A stretch of DNA of 32,640 nt from NCBI GenBank assembly GCA_009026175.1, contig WBTZ01000054.1:1-32640 (forward strand), in the 5' to 3' direction. This stretch comes from Zoogloea sp. Its GTDB lineage: Bacteria; Pseudomonadota; Gammaproteobacteria; Burkholderiales; Rhodocyclaceae. Each line of letters begins with the position of its first letter. Position 1 is the first letter of the stretch. The position numbers and the translations under genes are program-made. The notes under the pieces are model-generated. The model was given only the letters and a program-made list of their open reading frames with translations. It was not told the DNA's origin and searched no databases. Shown piece after piece: positions 16,107 through 23,738 of this stretch.

Positions 16107-16680
16107 GTTCCGGGCCATCCTTCTGGCCGGTCGTGCCGGAGACCGACAGCCCCAGGGCCTTCCAGCCGGCAATGCCCAGCTTGCGCAGGGTCTCCATGTT
16201 CCGCTCGTAGATCGTCTCGGCCTCGGGGAAGGCCTCGACCGCCTTGTCGATGCTGGCCTCGCGGATCAGGTGCAGGGTGGGGAAGGGCGAGCGGTTGGTG
16301 AAGTTGGTGATGTCGTCCGGCTCGGTGCCCTCGAACTGGAAGTCCGGGTGGAAGCTGGCGATCTGGATCACCCCCTCCAGCTCATGCTCGGTGATCGCCT
16401 CGTCGGCAATCTCCAGCACGTCGTTGAACAGCAGGAAGTCGGGGAACAGGGTCGGATGCACCAGCAGCGTGGTGTCGGTCACTTCCGGATCGACCTCGGC
16501 CAGGTGGTCCAGCTCCCGGTCCAGGTCTTCCAGGAAACCGTCCAGGTGGCGGGCGTCGCTGACGACGATCCGGACCTGGTCCTTCACATACACCGCCTTC
16601 GCAAAAGGGCACAGGTTGAGGCCGATGACGGCCTTCTCGAGCCACTCACGGGTGGCGGCGATGACTTCTTCGTGGTTCAT
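16093..16680 (-). CDS. DUF1415 family protein
   Basis: 195 residues. The family's signatures are clear: 'VIGLNLCPFAKAVY' near 18-31, 'LLVHPTLFPDFLLFNDVL' in the middle, and 'IASFHPDFQFEGTEPDDITNFTNRSPFPTLHLIRE' towards the end. The function of DUF1415 is not established; the conserved Cys, His, Asp and Arg residues hint at an enzyme. No signal peptide or membrane segment is seen. It heads a reverse operon with the SAM methyltransferase and the membrane-anchored unknown and is divergent from ylqF (84-bp gap). Confidence 0.88.
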   Translation of the reverse strand: MNHEEVIAATREWLEKAVIGLNLCPFAKAVYVKDQVRIVVSDARHLDGFLEDLDRELDHLAEVDPEVTDTTLLVHPTLFPDFLLFNDVLEIADEAITEHELEGVIQIASFHPDFQFEGTEPDDITNFTNRSPFPTLHLIREASIDKAVEAFPEAETIYERNMETLRKLGIAGWKALGLSVSGTTGQKDGPEHGEK

Positions 16681-16764
16681 GGGGCGGAGTATCCGGCAGA
16701 GTTTCCTTCGAGGGGCGACATTTTGCCCTGATAATGGCAGGCTTTCATTGATTCAACGCACGCC

Positions 16765-17688
16765 ATGTCAATCCAGTGGTTCCCCGGTCACATGACTTCC
16801 GCCCGCAAGAAGGCGTCGGAAAGCATGGAGCGCATCGACGTGGTCATCGAAGTGCTCGACGCCCGCCTGCCGGAAGCGAGCAGCAACCCCATGATCCGCG
16901 AGATCCGCCAGCACCGGCAGCGCCCCTGCCTCAAGGTGCTCAACAAGGCCGACCTCGCCGACCCCGACGTCACCGCCCAGTGGCTGGCGTACTTCAACGC
17001 CCAGAAGGGCGTCAAGGCCGTCGCCCTGTCCTGCAAGAAGCCGTCCGATGTGGCCAAGATCACCGGCTTCTGCAAGCCCCTGGCGCCCCACCGCAACGAC
17101 CGCCTCAAGCCCCTGCGCATGATGATCATGGGCATCCCCAACGTGGGCAAATCCACGCTGATGAACGCCCTGCTCAAGAAGCGCGTGTGCAAGGTCGGCG
17201 ACGAGCCGGCGGTCACCAAGAGCCAGCAGATCCTCGACCTGTCGCCCACCATGACCCTCACCGACACCCCGGGCATGATGTGGCCGAAGATCGAGCACGA
17301 CTCCGACGGCTACATGCTGGCGGCCAGCCACGCCATCGGCCGCAACGCGGTGATCGACGAAGCCGTGGCCAACTTCCTCGGCGACGTGCTGCTGGCCCGC
17401 TACCCGGCGCTGGTGGCCAAACGCTACGGCATCCCGGTGGACGGTCTGGACGGCCCGGCCCTGGTCGAAGCCATCGCCCAGCGTCGCGGCTGCCGTCTCA
17501 AGGGCGGCGCCCTCGACCTCGAAAAGGCCTCGCTGATCCTGCTGCAGGACTACCGCGACGGCGCCCTCGGCCGGGTCAGCCTCGAATCCCCCGCCAGCCG
17601 CGCCGCCATGCTCGAAGCCCACGCCGCCGCCAAGGCAGCCAAAGCCGCCGAGGCCGCCGAGAAAGACGCCGACGAACCCGAGCTCTAA
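16765..17688 (+). CDS. ylqF: Ribosome biogenesis GTPase YlqF/RbgA family
   Basis: 307 residues. It is a circularly permuted GTPase: G4 'NKAD' (60-63) comes before G1 'GIPNVGKST' (123-131), G2 Thr151 and G3 'DTPG' (167-170). The opening 'IQWFPGHMTSARKKASESMERIDVVIEVLDARLP' is diagnostic of RbgA/MTG1, which assist late assembly of the large ribosomal subunit. The C-terminal RNA-binding helical domain is present, followed by an Ala/Lys/Glu-rich tail ('AAAKAAKAAEAAEKDADE') that looks lineage-specific. An AT-rich GATAAT lies 30 bp upstream and may be the -10, but no good -35 is seen. Downstream is a repeat cluster rather than a terminator. Confidence 0.93.
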   Translation: MSIQWFPGHMTSARKKASESMERIDVVIEVLDARLPEASSNPMIREIRQHRQRPCLKVLNKADLADPDVTAQWLAYFNAQKGVKAVALSCKKPSDVAKITGFCKPLAPHRNDRLKPLRMMIMGIPNVGKSTLMNALLKKRVCKVGDEPAVTKSQQILDLSPTMTLTDTPGMMWPKIEHDSDGYMLAASHAIGRNAVIDEAVANFLGDVLLARYPALVAKRYGIPVDGLDGPALVEAIAQRRGCRLKGGALDLEKASLILLQDYRDGALGRVSLESPASRAAMLEAHAAAKAAKAAEAAEKDADEPEL

Positions 17689-17714
17689 GGGCACCGATCC
17701 CGCCCCGCAGACAT

Positions 17715-17882
17715 CCGATCTGGCCCCCACGGGCGATGTAGGGGCGGCTTCAGCCGCCCTCGGACTTCCGATCCGGCACCCACGGGCAGTGTAGGGGCGG
17801 CTTCAGCCGCCCATCAGGTGGTCGAGCACGCTCTGTGGGCGGCTGAAGCCGCCCCTACATCGCCCCTACATCGCCCCTACAT
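17715..17882. repeat. Palindromic repeat cluster A (REP/MITE-like)
   Basis: It holds forward copies of a 22-bp end (GTAGGGGCGG...CAGCCGCCC) at 17738-17759 and 17791-17812 and an inverted copy at 17837-17858. The last two form a 68-bp unit with inverted ends. The left end and its flank are tandemly duplicated with a 53-bp period (CCGATC...GTAGGGG, twice). The right end runs into three copies of an 11-bp motif CGCCCCTACAT (17850-17882). It fills the convergent gap between ylqF and the RlmI-like gene, and its hairpins could terminate both. Confidence 0.9.
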
Positions 17883-17900
17883 CATCCCCGCATCATCCCC

Positions 17901-18935
17901 TTACACCCGCAGCAGCACCGTCTTCAGCGGTGGGTTGCCGTCGCTGCTGGGGAAGTCCTCTTCCGGGGTGATCCACTCCACCTCCCGCACCTCGCGCCCG
18001 ATCTTGCGGGCGCTGCGCACCAGCTGGTCCACCCACGCCTCGCGGTCCACCTGGGCCACGTTGTTGCAGCACACCAGGGTGCCGCCGGGGGCGGTACACA
18101 GCAGCGCCGGCTTGAACAGGGCCGGGTAGTCGTTGATCAGGTCCACCACGCCGAAGGCGCTCTTGGCATAGCGCGGCGGATCCAGGAAGACCAGATCGAA
18201 GGCGTGCTTCTCCAGTTGCGGGAAGGGGGGCATGCGCTTGCCGCGCACCAGCTTGGGCTGGCCGATGCCGGAATACTGGCGCAGGGCGGCGAAGGCATCG
18301 CTCTTCACAAAGCGCACCCGGATGGGCAGCTCGTTGAGGCGGGCGTTGGCCTTGCCCACCGACAGGCTGGACTCCGCAAAATCCACATTCACCACATGCG
18401 CCGCGCCGGCCTTGGCCGCCGCCACGCCCACCCCGCAGGTGTAGGCAAACACGTTCAGCACCGACTTGCCCGGCGCCTCGGCCATCACCCGCCGGCGGGC
18501 GGCCCGCAGGTCCAGGAACAGCCACGGGTCCTGCCCCTGGTGGCGGGCCTGCACGTTGTACTTCACGCCCATCTCGGAAAACTCCCGCAGGGCCTCGGCC
18601 TTCGCCAGGCGCTCCGGCGGCAGCGGGTTGGCGATGCGCGAATTGGCATGGCTGCGGTTGTTGTAGATCACATCCACGCCGGGCAGCACGCCGGCGTAGT
18701 AGGCCTCGACCTCGCCCTCTTCCTCATCGGTCAGGGGGGAGTGGAAGCTCTGCACCAGCACAAGGCTGCCGTAGCGGTCCACGGTCAGGCCCGGCCGGCC
18801 TTCGACGGTACCGTGAAACAGCCGGTACGCATCGGTGCCCTCGGCGAGGAGGCGCGCCATCAGGGCCTGGCGGGTCTGGAAGGCGGCGCTCAGTGATGCG
18901 ACCAGGGAGGTAGTCATGGGGCTCGGTGAGGCCAT
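17901..18935 (-). CDS. RlmI-like class I SAM-dependent methyltransferase (probable rRNA cytosine-C5)
   Basis: Up to 344 residues. The N-terminal part ('YRLFHGTVEGRPGLTVDRYGSLVLVQSF') matches the RlmI-type domain without a full PUA domain. The catalytic Rossmann domain shows 'KSVLNVFAYTCGVGVAAAKAGA' for SAM binding, an acidic strand end 'VVNVDFAESSLSVGKANARLN', and 'FDLVFLDPPRYAKSAFG', the DPP motif that contacts the target base. 'LVCCNNVAQV' near residue 290 carries cysteines where RlmI-type m5C enzymes place the nucleophile. The natural substrate is probably 23S rRNA, by family. ATG 18917 is an alternative start. It is the last of a reverse-strand run with mscS-type, HIT and thioredoxin-like genes. 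Confidence 0.87.
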   Translation of the reverse strand: MASPSPMTTSLVASLSAAFQTRQALMARLLAEGTDAYRLFHGTVEGRPGLTVDRYGSLVLVQSFHSPLTDEEEGEVEAYYAGVLPGVDVIYNNRSHANSRIANPLPPERLAKAEALREFSEMGVKYNVQARHQGQDPWLFLDLRAARRRVMAEAPGKSVLNVFAYTCGVGVAAAKAGAAHVVNVDFAESSLSVGKANARLNELPIRVRFVKSDAFAALRQYSGIGQPKLVRGKRMPPFPQLEKHAFDLVFLDPPRYAKSAFGVVDLINDYPALFKPALLCTAPGGTLVCCNNVAQVDREAWVDQLVRSARKIGREVREVEWITPEEDFPSSDGNPPLKTVLLRV

Positions 18936-18992
18936 GGAGACTCGGCTTTCTGAATTGAAGTGCGGATGAAATGCGGGGATGCGGGGCCGGGC

Positions 18993-20513
18993 CTAAAGCC
19001 CGAAAAACTCGCGGATCTTGCGCCCGAGGGCGGCGACGTCGGAGGGCGGGCTGTTGCTGCCCGTGGCCTGGCCATCGGCGTGGCCCTGCTCCAGCGCCTG
19101 GAAGTGCGCCATGCGCTGCTGCAGGATACCGGTAACGCCCTCTGCAATCTCGGGGCGGGCGCGAATGATGTGTTCAAAGCCTGCCTTGTCGAGCCGGTAG
19201 GCCTCCACATCCGACACGGCGATCACCGTGGCGCGGCGGGGCGCGCCGGTCATCAGGCCCAGCTCGCCGAACACGCTGCCCGGGCCGCGCCGTTCCAGCA
19301 GGCGCTGCGGGCTGCCGTCGGGCGGTTGCCACCAGGCCTCGGCCTCGCCGCTGACGATGATGTACAGCCAGTGGGCGATGGCGCCCTGGCGGGTGATGAC
19401 GTCGCCCTCCGCGAAGGGCGCGTTCACCAGCCGGCCGGCCAGCTCCAGCTGCTCCGCCTCGGACAGGCGGGAGAACAGGTCGATCCGCGAGATGGCCTGC
19501 AGGCGGCGGTTCAGTTCGCGGGCCCGCACCTCCTCCCGGTGGGCTTCGCCCTCCTGCACCAGGTGGATGGTCTGGTCGCTCACCGCCAGGCGGATCCCCT
19601 CCCGCTGCAGCGCGGCCAGCAGGTGGTGGCGCACAAAGGAGTCGGTCAGCTCGTCCGGGCCCGGGTCCATCAGCCAGTAGCGCAACTGGTAGCGCGCAAA
19701 GCCCGGCCCGAAATCCATCAGCAGGCACTGGGGCGGAGGGGCCAGGCTCAGGTTGGGGATGCGCGCCGTCTGCACATCCTGCAGCACCGCGGCGGTGACC
19801 CGCGAGGGCGGCACCGACAGATCCACGTTGAACCCGATCGCCCGCCGCTGCAGCGGCACCGACTGGCGCTTGTTGCAGATCACCGAATAGCGGTTCTTCA
19901 TCAGGTGGCTGTTGGGAATCACCACCCGCTCGCCATTGCGGGTCACGATGGCGGTGTAGCGCCACTGGATGTCGCTCACCCGGCCCGCCACATCGCCCAT
20001 CTGGATCCAGTCGCCGATCTCCAGCGAGTTGTCCATCTGCAGCGCCAGCCCGCCGAGCAGGTTGCCCAGGGTGTCCTGCATCGAGATCGCCACCACCGCG
20101 GTGAGCACGGCCGAGGTGGCAAACAGGTGGGAGAACTCCATCCCCGCCAGGTTGAGGCGCAGAAAGCCCCAGGCCACGTAGCCGACGATCACCAGGATGT
20201 CGGCGAGGATGCCCGAGATATGCACCCGCATCCGCGGCGTGACCACGTTGAAGAGGGCCAGGCCCAGGTAGCGGATCACCGCCAGGCCCTCGCCGAACAC
20301 CGCCATCTCGCGCAGCCAGCGCAGCGCGGCGGGCTGCAGCTGGCCATGCAGCAGCCCGGCCAGCAGGTCGCCGGCCAGGCACACGATGAAGAACACCCCG
20401 GTGTTCACCAGCGACCGGCGCCAGGCGCGCAGGGGGCCGAAGATCAGCGCCGCACCCGCCAGCATCAGCAGGATGGCGAAGGGCGCTTCTTGACTCAGGT
20501 AGGGAATCTGCAT
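18993..20513 (-). CDS. MscS-family mechanosensitive channel with C-terminal cyclic-nucleotide-binding domain
   Basis: 506 residues. Transmembrane helices lie near 12-28, 37-56, 72-92 and 100-118, and the pore helix 'LTAVVAISMQDTLGNLLGGLALQMD' comes near 135-160. The MscS beta domain follows ('LEIGDWIQMGDVAGRVSDIQWRYTAIVTRNGERVVIPNS'). After an MscS C-terminal region comes a CNB domain (about 345-465) with the phosphate-binding cassette 'FGELGLMTGAPRRATV', in which the Glu and Arg that hold the ribose-phosphate are present. This is the bCNG arrangement, in which cAMP or cGMP may modulate an inner-membrane osmotic valve. The tail is disordered and ends 'RKIREFFGL'. A GC-rich hairpin (20520-20534) lies seven bases before the ATG and may limit translation. 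Ligand and gating are inferred from the domains. Confidence 0.9.
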   Translation of the reverse strand: MQIPYLSQEAPFAILLMLAGAALIFGPLRAWRRSLVNTGVFFIVCLAGDLLAGLLHGQLQPAALRWLREMAVFGEGLAVIRYLGLALFNVVTPRMRVHISGILADILVIVGYVAWGFLRLNLAGMEFSHLFATSAVLTAVVAISMQDTLGNLLGGLALQMDNSLEIGDWIQMGDVAGRVSDIQWRYTAIVTRNGERVVIPNSHLMKNRYSVICNKRQSVPLQRRAIGFNVDLSVPPSRVTAAVLQDVQTARIPNLSLAPPPQCLLMDFGPGFARYQLRYWLMDPGPDELTDSFVRHHLLAALQREGIRLAVSDQTIHLVQEGEAHREEVRARELNRRLQAISRIDLFSRLSEAEQLELAGRLVNAPFAEGDVITRQGAIAHWLYIIVSGEAEAWWQPPDGSPQRLLERRGPGSVFGELGLMTGAPRRATVIAVSDVEAYRLDKAGFEHIIRARPEIAEGVTGILQQRMAHFQALEQGHADGQATGSNSPPSDVAALGRKIREFFGL

Positions 20514-20569
20514 GGCAGCGGGCCGCAGCGGCCCCGAAAGCGTCGTCAGGAAAGGCTTAACGGATTGCG

Positions 20570-20591
20570 CCCGCCCGAATGAAGGGGCGGG
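20570..20591. other. GC-rich hairpin between the HIT gene and the mechanosensitive channel
   Basis: A perfect 7-bp stem CCCGCCC/GGGCGGG with an 8-nt loop lies in the 111-bp gap. There is no T-run. It may attenuate read-through from the HIT gene into the channel gene or protect transcript ends. Confidence 0.35.
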
Positions 20592-20624
20592 TGCTGCTTA
20601 CCGTATTACGCGGAGGTTGGTGGG

Positions 20625-21035
20625 TCAGACTGCCGCGCGCAGGCGGGCGGCCATCTCGTCGAGGGCCTCGCGGGGCGGGGCGCTGGCCTGCCAGAAGGGC
20701 AGCAGCTTGTCGTCGGTGAAGCGCGGCAGCACATGCAGGTGGAAATGGAAGACCGTCTGCCCGCCGGCCACCTCGTTGGCCTGGAAGATCGTGGTGCCGT
20801 CGCAGCCGGTGACCTCCTTCACCGCCCGGGCCACCCGGGTGGTGGCCTGGAAGACCGCCGCCGCCAGGGTGTCGTCCAGGCCGTAGAGGTTCTCCACGTG
20901 GGGCTTGGCGATCACCAGCACATGGCCAGGGTGGGCCGCCACGATGTTCAGAAAGGCCAGCGTGTGCTCATCCTCGTAAACCTTCGAGGCGGGCAGCTCG
21001 CCGCGCACGATGCGGCAGAAAACGCAGTCATCCAT
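20625..21035 (-). CDS. HIT-family nucleotide hydrolase/transferase
   Basis: 136 residues with the complete HIT fold. 'CVFCRIVRGELPASKVYEDE' opens the protein, 'AHPGHVLVIAKPHVENLYGL' follows, and the active-site histidine triad His97-x-His99-x-His101 is in 'VFHFHLHVLPR'. Proteins of this type (HinT group) hydrolyse nucleoside phosphoramidates or adenylated substrates; the specific substrate is unknown. GGAG lies 8 nt before the ATG. It begins 24 nt after the thioredoxin-like gene and is probably cotranscribed with it. Confidence 0.92.
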   Translation of the reverse strand: MDDCVFCRIVRGELPASKVYEDEHTLAFLNIVAAHPGHVLVIAKPHVENLYGLDDTLAAAVFQATTRVARAVKEVTGCDGTTIFQANEVAGGQTVFHFHLHVLPRFTDDKLLPFWQASAPPREALDEMAARLRAAV

Positions 21036-21059
21036 GGGGTGTCTCCGGGTGGTGTGTCG

Positions 21060-21467
21060 TTATTCTTGCTGGCGGCTCGCCAGGGCGCGCGCCAGGTTGT
21101 AGTCATCCTGCCAGCGGCGGCGTTCCGGGTCCGACAGCGCGTAGCGCCGGCTTTCATCCGGCGACTGGGCCTGGAAGCTCTCGATGGTCCGCTGCAGCAG
21201 CTCATGGTGCGGCAGCATGGTACCGAAGAACAGCACGCTGTCATGGCGCTGGATCAGCACGGTCGGGAAGTTCTCCACATCGTAGTCGTCCACCAGCTCC
21301 GCATCGTCCTCCACATCCACCCACATGAAGCGGGCGCCCGGGAAACGTGCCGCCATGGCCTCGAAGCCCGCCTGGTAGTCGCGGCAGGTACCGCACCAGG
21401 CGGCGCACAGGCAGGCAACAAGAAACTCGGGCGGCTCGGACGGCGGACTCACGGACGGCGGACTCAT
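21060..21467 (-). CDS. Thioredoxin-like protein with CGTC active site
   Basis: 135 residues. The thioredoxin fold is recognisable by 'FLVACLCAAWCGTCRDYQAGF' (Cys25 and Cys28), 'FMWVDVEDDAELVDDYDVENFPTVLI' with the cis-proline, and 'ILFFGTMLPH'-like later strands. There is no signal peptide, so it should be cytoplasmic. The ATG at 21467 overlaps the stop of the four-cysteine gene in an ATGA junction, which fixes the start. The open frame that continues upstream to 21797 is the wrong frame of that neighbour. The CGTC rather than CGPC motif suggests redox behaviour different from classical thioredoxin; its partner is unknown. Confidence 0.85.
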   Translation of the reverse strand: MSPPSVSPPSEPPEFLVACLCAAWCGTCRDYQAGFEAMAARFPGARFMWVDVEDDAELVDDYDVENFPTVLIQRHDSVLFFGTMLPHHELLQRTIESFQAQSPDESRRYALSDPERRRWQDDYNLARALASRQQE

Positions 21468-21748
21468 GGACTCGGCGATTCGGACGGGGCGGGCCCGGAG
21501 GATACGGCGCCCGGCGCCGCAGCGCCAGAGGTGTCGGCGGATGGGGCCAGCGCAGCCCACATCAGCCACTGGCCGCAGGCATTGCGCGGCCCCCGCCGGC
21601 TGCTCCCATGCCACGGCCCCTCCTGGCAGGGGCCACGGTCGTTGTCCTCGTCGTACTCCACCGTGCCCGGCTCGACCCCGGGCGTGCGCGCACCCCCCCA
21701 GCGATTGCAGCTGAGGCAGCGGCGGCGGTCGACGGACTGGCTGGCCAT
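21464..21748 (-). CDS. Small four-cysteine protein of unknown function
   Basis: 94 residues. 'DRRRCLSCNRWGG' (Cys11, Cys14), 'DNDRGPCQEGPWHG' (Cys41) and 'RGPRNACGQWLMWAAL' (Cys58) suggest a small zinc- or disulfide-stabilised domain; the tail is Ala/Ser/Pro-rich and disordered. I recognise the pattern as a conserved hypothetical but cannot name a function. I chose ATG 21748 because the cysteine motif begins ten residues later; a TTG at 21778 is the alternative. Its stop overlaps the thioredoxin-like start by 4 nt, implying translational coupling and perhaps a redox link between the two proteins. Confidence 0.7.
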   Translation of the reverse strand: MASQSVDRRRCLSCNRWGGARTPGVEPGTVEYDEDNDRGPCQEGPWHGSSRRGPRNACGQWLMWAALAPSADTSGAAAPGAVSSGPAPSESPSP

Positions 21749-21803
21749 GGATGGGACGCGTGTTCTGAACAGCCTCAAATGTAATACGGACCGCCAAACA
21801 ACT

Positions 21804-22050
21804 GTAGGGGCGGCCGTAGGGGCGGCTTCAGCCGCCCGCGGAGGTGGATCAAGGATCCGACGGGCGGCTGAAGCCGCCCCTACACGGCACAGCCCGCGGA
21901 GGTGGATCAGCGATCCGACGGGCGGCTGAAGCCGCCCCTACACGGCACGGCCCGCGGAGGTGGATCAGCGATCCGACGGGCGGCTGAAGCCGCCCCTACA
22001 CGGCACAGCCCGCGGAGGTGGATCAACGATCCGACGGGCGGCTTCTGCCC
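21804..22050. repeat. Palindromic repeat cluster B with a 58-bp tandem array
   Basis: A partial end (21804-21813) and a full forward end (21816-21837) are followed by three 58-bp units (21834-21891, 21892-21949, 21950-22007) and a truncated fourth (22008-22043). Each unit contains GAGGTGGATC, a GATCCGAC-type core and an inverted end GGGCGGCTG...CCCCTAC at 21862, 21920 and 21978. Units differ by only one or two bases, so the expansion is recent. It lies between the four-cysteine gene and the transglutaminase gene, both on the reverse strand. Confidence 0.93.
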
Positions 22051-22064
22051 GCTCCATTTGCGGC

Positions 22065-22976
22065 TCAGGCGCGTTCCTGCAGCTCGTTCGGCAGCATGGC
22101 CAGCTTGCGCACCTTCACATCCACCTCCAGCCCGGCAAAGTCCCCATCCTGGCCGATGAAGCTGCCCGACAGCGGGCTGGCCTGGGACGGGTCGCGCACA
22201 TAGGCCACGCGGATCAGGTGGTCGCCGCCGAACAGGGTGTTGGTGGGGTCGCAGGGCACCCAGCCGGGGCCGGGCAGGTAGATCTGCAGCCAGGCGTGGG
22301 TGGCGCCGGAGCCGGTCATGGCATCGGCCCCGCCGTCCAGGGCCGGGTCGTACAGGTAGCCCGACACGAAGCGCGCGGCAAAGCCCAGGCGGCGCACCAC
22401 CTCCATCATGAACAGCGCGTAGTCGCGGCAGGTGCCGCTCTTCAGCTCGAGGGTCTGCAGGGGCGTCTGGGTGCCTTCCATATCCCGGGTGGTGTACGAG
22501 AACTGCTCCCGGATCCCGGTGGCAATCGCCATCAGCAGGTCCCGCGTCGGCATGTGCCGGCCGGGCACCACGAACTGGTCGGCCCACAGACGCAGCAGGC
22601 CGGAAGGGTCGGGGTACACCGGCTCGATGAAGTTGCGCAGGTCGTAGCGCTCGCCCGCCGTGTATTCAAAGGGATAGACCTCGGCCCAGGCCGACAGGGG
22701 CAGCTCCACATTGCGCACCCCCAGCTGTTCGATGGTGAAGCGCACCACGAACCTCAGCTCCTTGGCGGGCTCACGGATGTTCACGTAAGTCAGCGAATTG
22801 GAGAACACGTCATCCGCCCAGCGCACCTCCGCATCCGGCGTCACATCCAGGGTGCACTCCAGCACCCGGATGTCGTGGCTGGTGCGGGGCCGGAACATCA
22901 TCCGGTGCTCACCGAAGCGCACCGGGTTGTTGTAGCGGTAGATCGTGGTGTGTTCGACTTCGAGGATGACCGACAT
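22065..22976 (-). CDS. Transglutaminase-like cysteine protease-fold protein
   Basis: 303 residues. The N-terminal bacterial transglutaminase beta domain ('YRYNNPVRFGEHRMMFRPR') precedes the papain-like core with catalytic Cys183 in 'ELKSGTCRDYALFM', His227 in 'GATHAWLQIYLPG' and Asp243 in 'WVPCDPTN'. There is no signal peptide, so a cytoplasmic role is likely. Related proteins are often found with circularly permuted ATP-grasp or alpha-E proteins, but none is visible here. It could act as a protease or amidase; the substrate is unknown. Both flanks are palindromic repeat clusters, so it is probably transcribed alone. Confidence 0.9.
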   Translation of the reverse strand: MSVILEVEHTTIYRYNNPVRFGEHRMMFRPRTSHDIRVLECTLDVTPDAEVRWADDVFSNSLTYVNIREPAKELRFVVRFTIEQLGVRNVELPLSAWAEVYPFEYTAGERYDLRNFIEPVYPDPSGLLRLWADQFVVPGRHMPTRDLLMAIATGIREQFSYTTRDMEGTQTPLQTLELKSGTCRDYALFMMEVVRRLGFAARFVSGYLYDPALDGGADAMTGSGATHAWLQIYLPGPGWVPCDPTNTLFGGDHLIRVAYVRDPSQASPLSGSFIGQDGDFAGLEVDVKVRKLAMLPNELQERA

Positions 22977-22990
22977 GCGTGCGACCCCAC

Positions 22991-23057
22991 GTAGGGGCGG
23001 CTTCAGCCGCCCTCGGATTTTGATCAGGCGCCTGCGGGCGGCTGAAGCCGCCCCTAC
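22991..23057. repeat. Palindromic repeat unit C
   Basis: This is a clean single unit of 67 bp: forward end 22991-23012, a 23-bp centre containing TTTTGATCAGG, and inverted end 23036-23057. Its right end includes the TAG stop (23054-23056) of the reverse-strand gene that follows, and its left end lies 14 bp before the transglutaminase ATG. Confidence 0.92.
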
Positions 23058-23716
23058 ATCTTCTTCAGCGGCGCGCGCAGGGCGTCGAAGCGGGCCGGGG
23101 CAACATACTGCAGGAGCTCCTTGCCCTGGGTGTCGAGCACCACGTCGAGGCCCTTGGCCGGGTAGAGCAGGTGCTCCACGTGGTCATTCACGCGGATGCG
23201 TTCGGCGGGCTGGCCGAAGCGCTCGAGGATCACCGCTTCATCCAGCTGGGCGCTCGGCACGAAGGACATGGCGCGGATCGGTGCGGCCAGCGCGGCGGCC
23301 TTGTCGGCCTCGGCCAGGGTCGCCTTGCGGGTGGTGCTCTGCATGTATTCCGTCTTGGGCGCCCGCTCGCGCATGCCCTCGATGATGTCCTTGGGCAGGT
23401 CGGCGGTGATGATCAGCTTGCCCGCCACGAAGCCGGCGGTGGCCTGTTCGTAGTAGCCCTCCACGTTGCCCGCCTCGTTGGGCTCGGCGACGATGGCCAG
23501 CTGCATCTCGGCGCCAAAGCGGGTGCGGGCCTCGGCCAGGGTGCTGCGCCCCGGGATCAGGTCAAACACCTTCGCCTCGCCCCCCGGCAGCACTTCGACC
23601 TGCCACGGCAGGCCGCTGGTGGGGACGGCCTTGGGATCGAAGTGGGCAAACTGCCAGACCACCGGCCCGACCAGGATGGCGAGGGCCAGCAGGATGATTG
23701 CGATAGCGATTTTCAT
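23054..23716 (-). CDS. Membrane-anchored or exported protein with two BamE/OmlA-like repeats, function unknown
   Basis: 220 residues. An N-terminal hydrophobic helix ('IAIAIILLALAILVGPVVWQF') is followed by a soluble body. Two segments, 'FDLIPGRSTLAEARTRFG...' and 'AVILERFGQPAERIRVNDHVEHLLYPAKGLDVVLDTQGKE', share the helix-strand pattern of small outer-membrane-assembly lipoproteins such as BamE: 'G-x-S/T' turns, 'RFG', then a strand with 'YP..GL.VVLD'. There is no lipobox, so it is probably anchored in the inner membrane and faces the periplasm. The likeness is my pattern reading and is weak. It follows rlhA by 22 nt and may be cotranscribed. Its stop codon is provided by a repeat element. 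Confidence 0.7.
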   Translation of the reverse strand: MKIAIAIILLALAILVGPVVWQFAHFDPKAVPTSGLPWQVEVLPGGEAKVFDLIPGRSTLAEARTRFGAEMQLAIVAEPNEAGNVEGYYEQATAGFVAGKLIITADLPKDIIEGMRERAPKTEYMQSTTRKATLAEADKAAALAAPIRAMSFVPSAQLDEAVILERFGQPAERIRVNDHVEHLLYPAKGLDVVLDTQGKELLQYVAPARFDALRAPLKKM

Positions 23717-23738
23717 GCGGAGGGGGCGTGAGAGCGGG

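Noticed and set aside
15129-16301. A 390-residue forward frame opposite the methyltransferase operon
   Set aside because: It is antisense to three overlapping genes with recognisable motifs and has no features of its own.
21468-21797. N-terminal extension of the thioredoxin-like protein
   Set aside because: The extension is Arg/Gly/Pro-rich and out of frame with the four-cysteine gene that occupies the same DNA. The ATGA overlap fixes the start at 21467.
21834-22050. Possible CRISPR array
   Set aside because: The 58-bp units are contiguous and nearly identical, with no unique spacers, and no cas genes are nearby.
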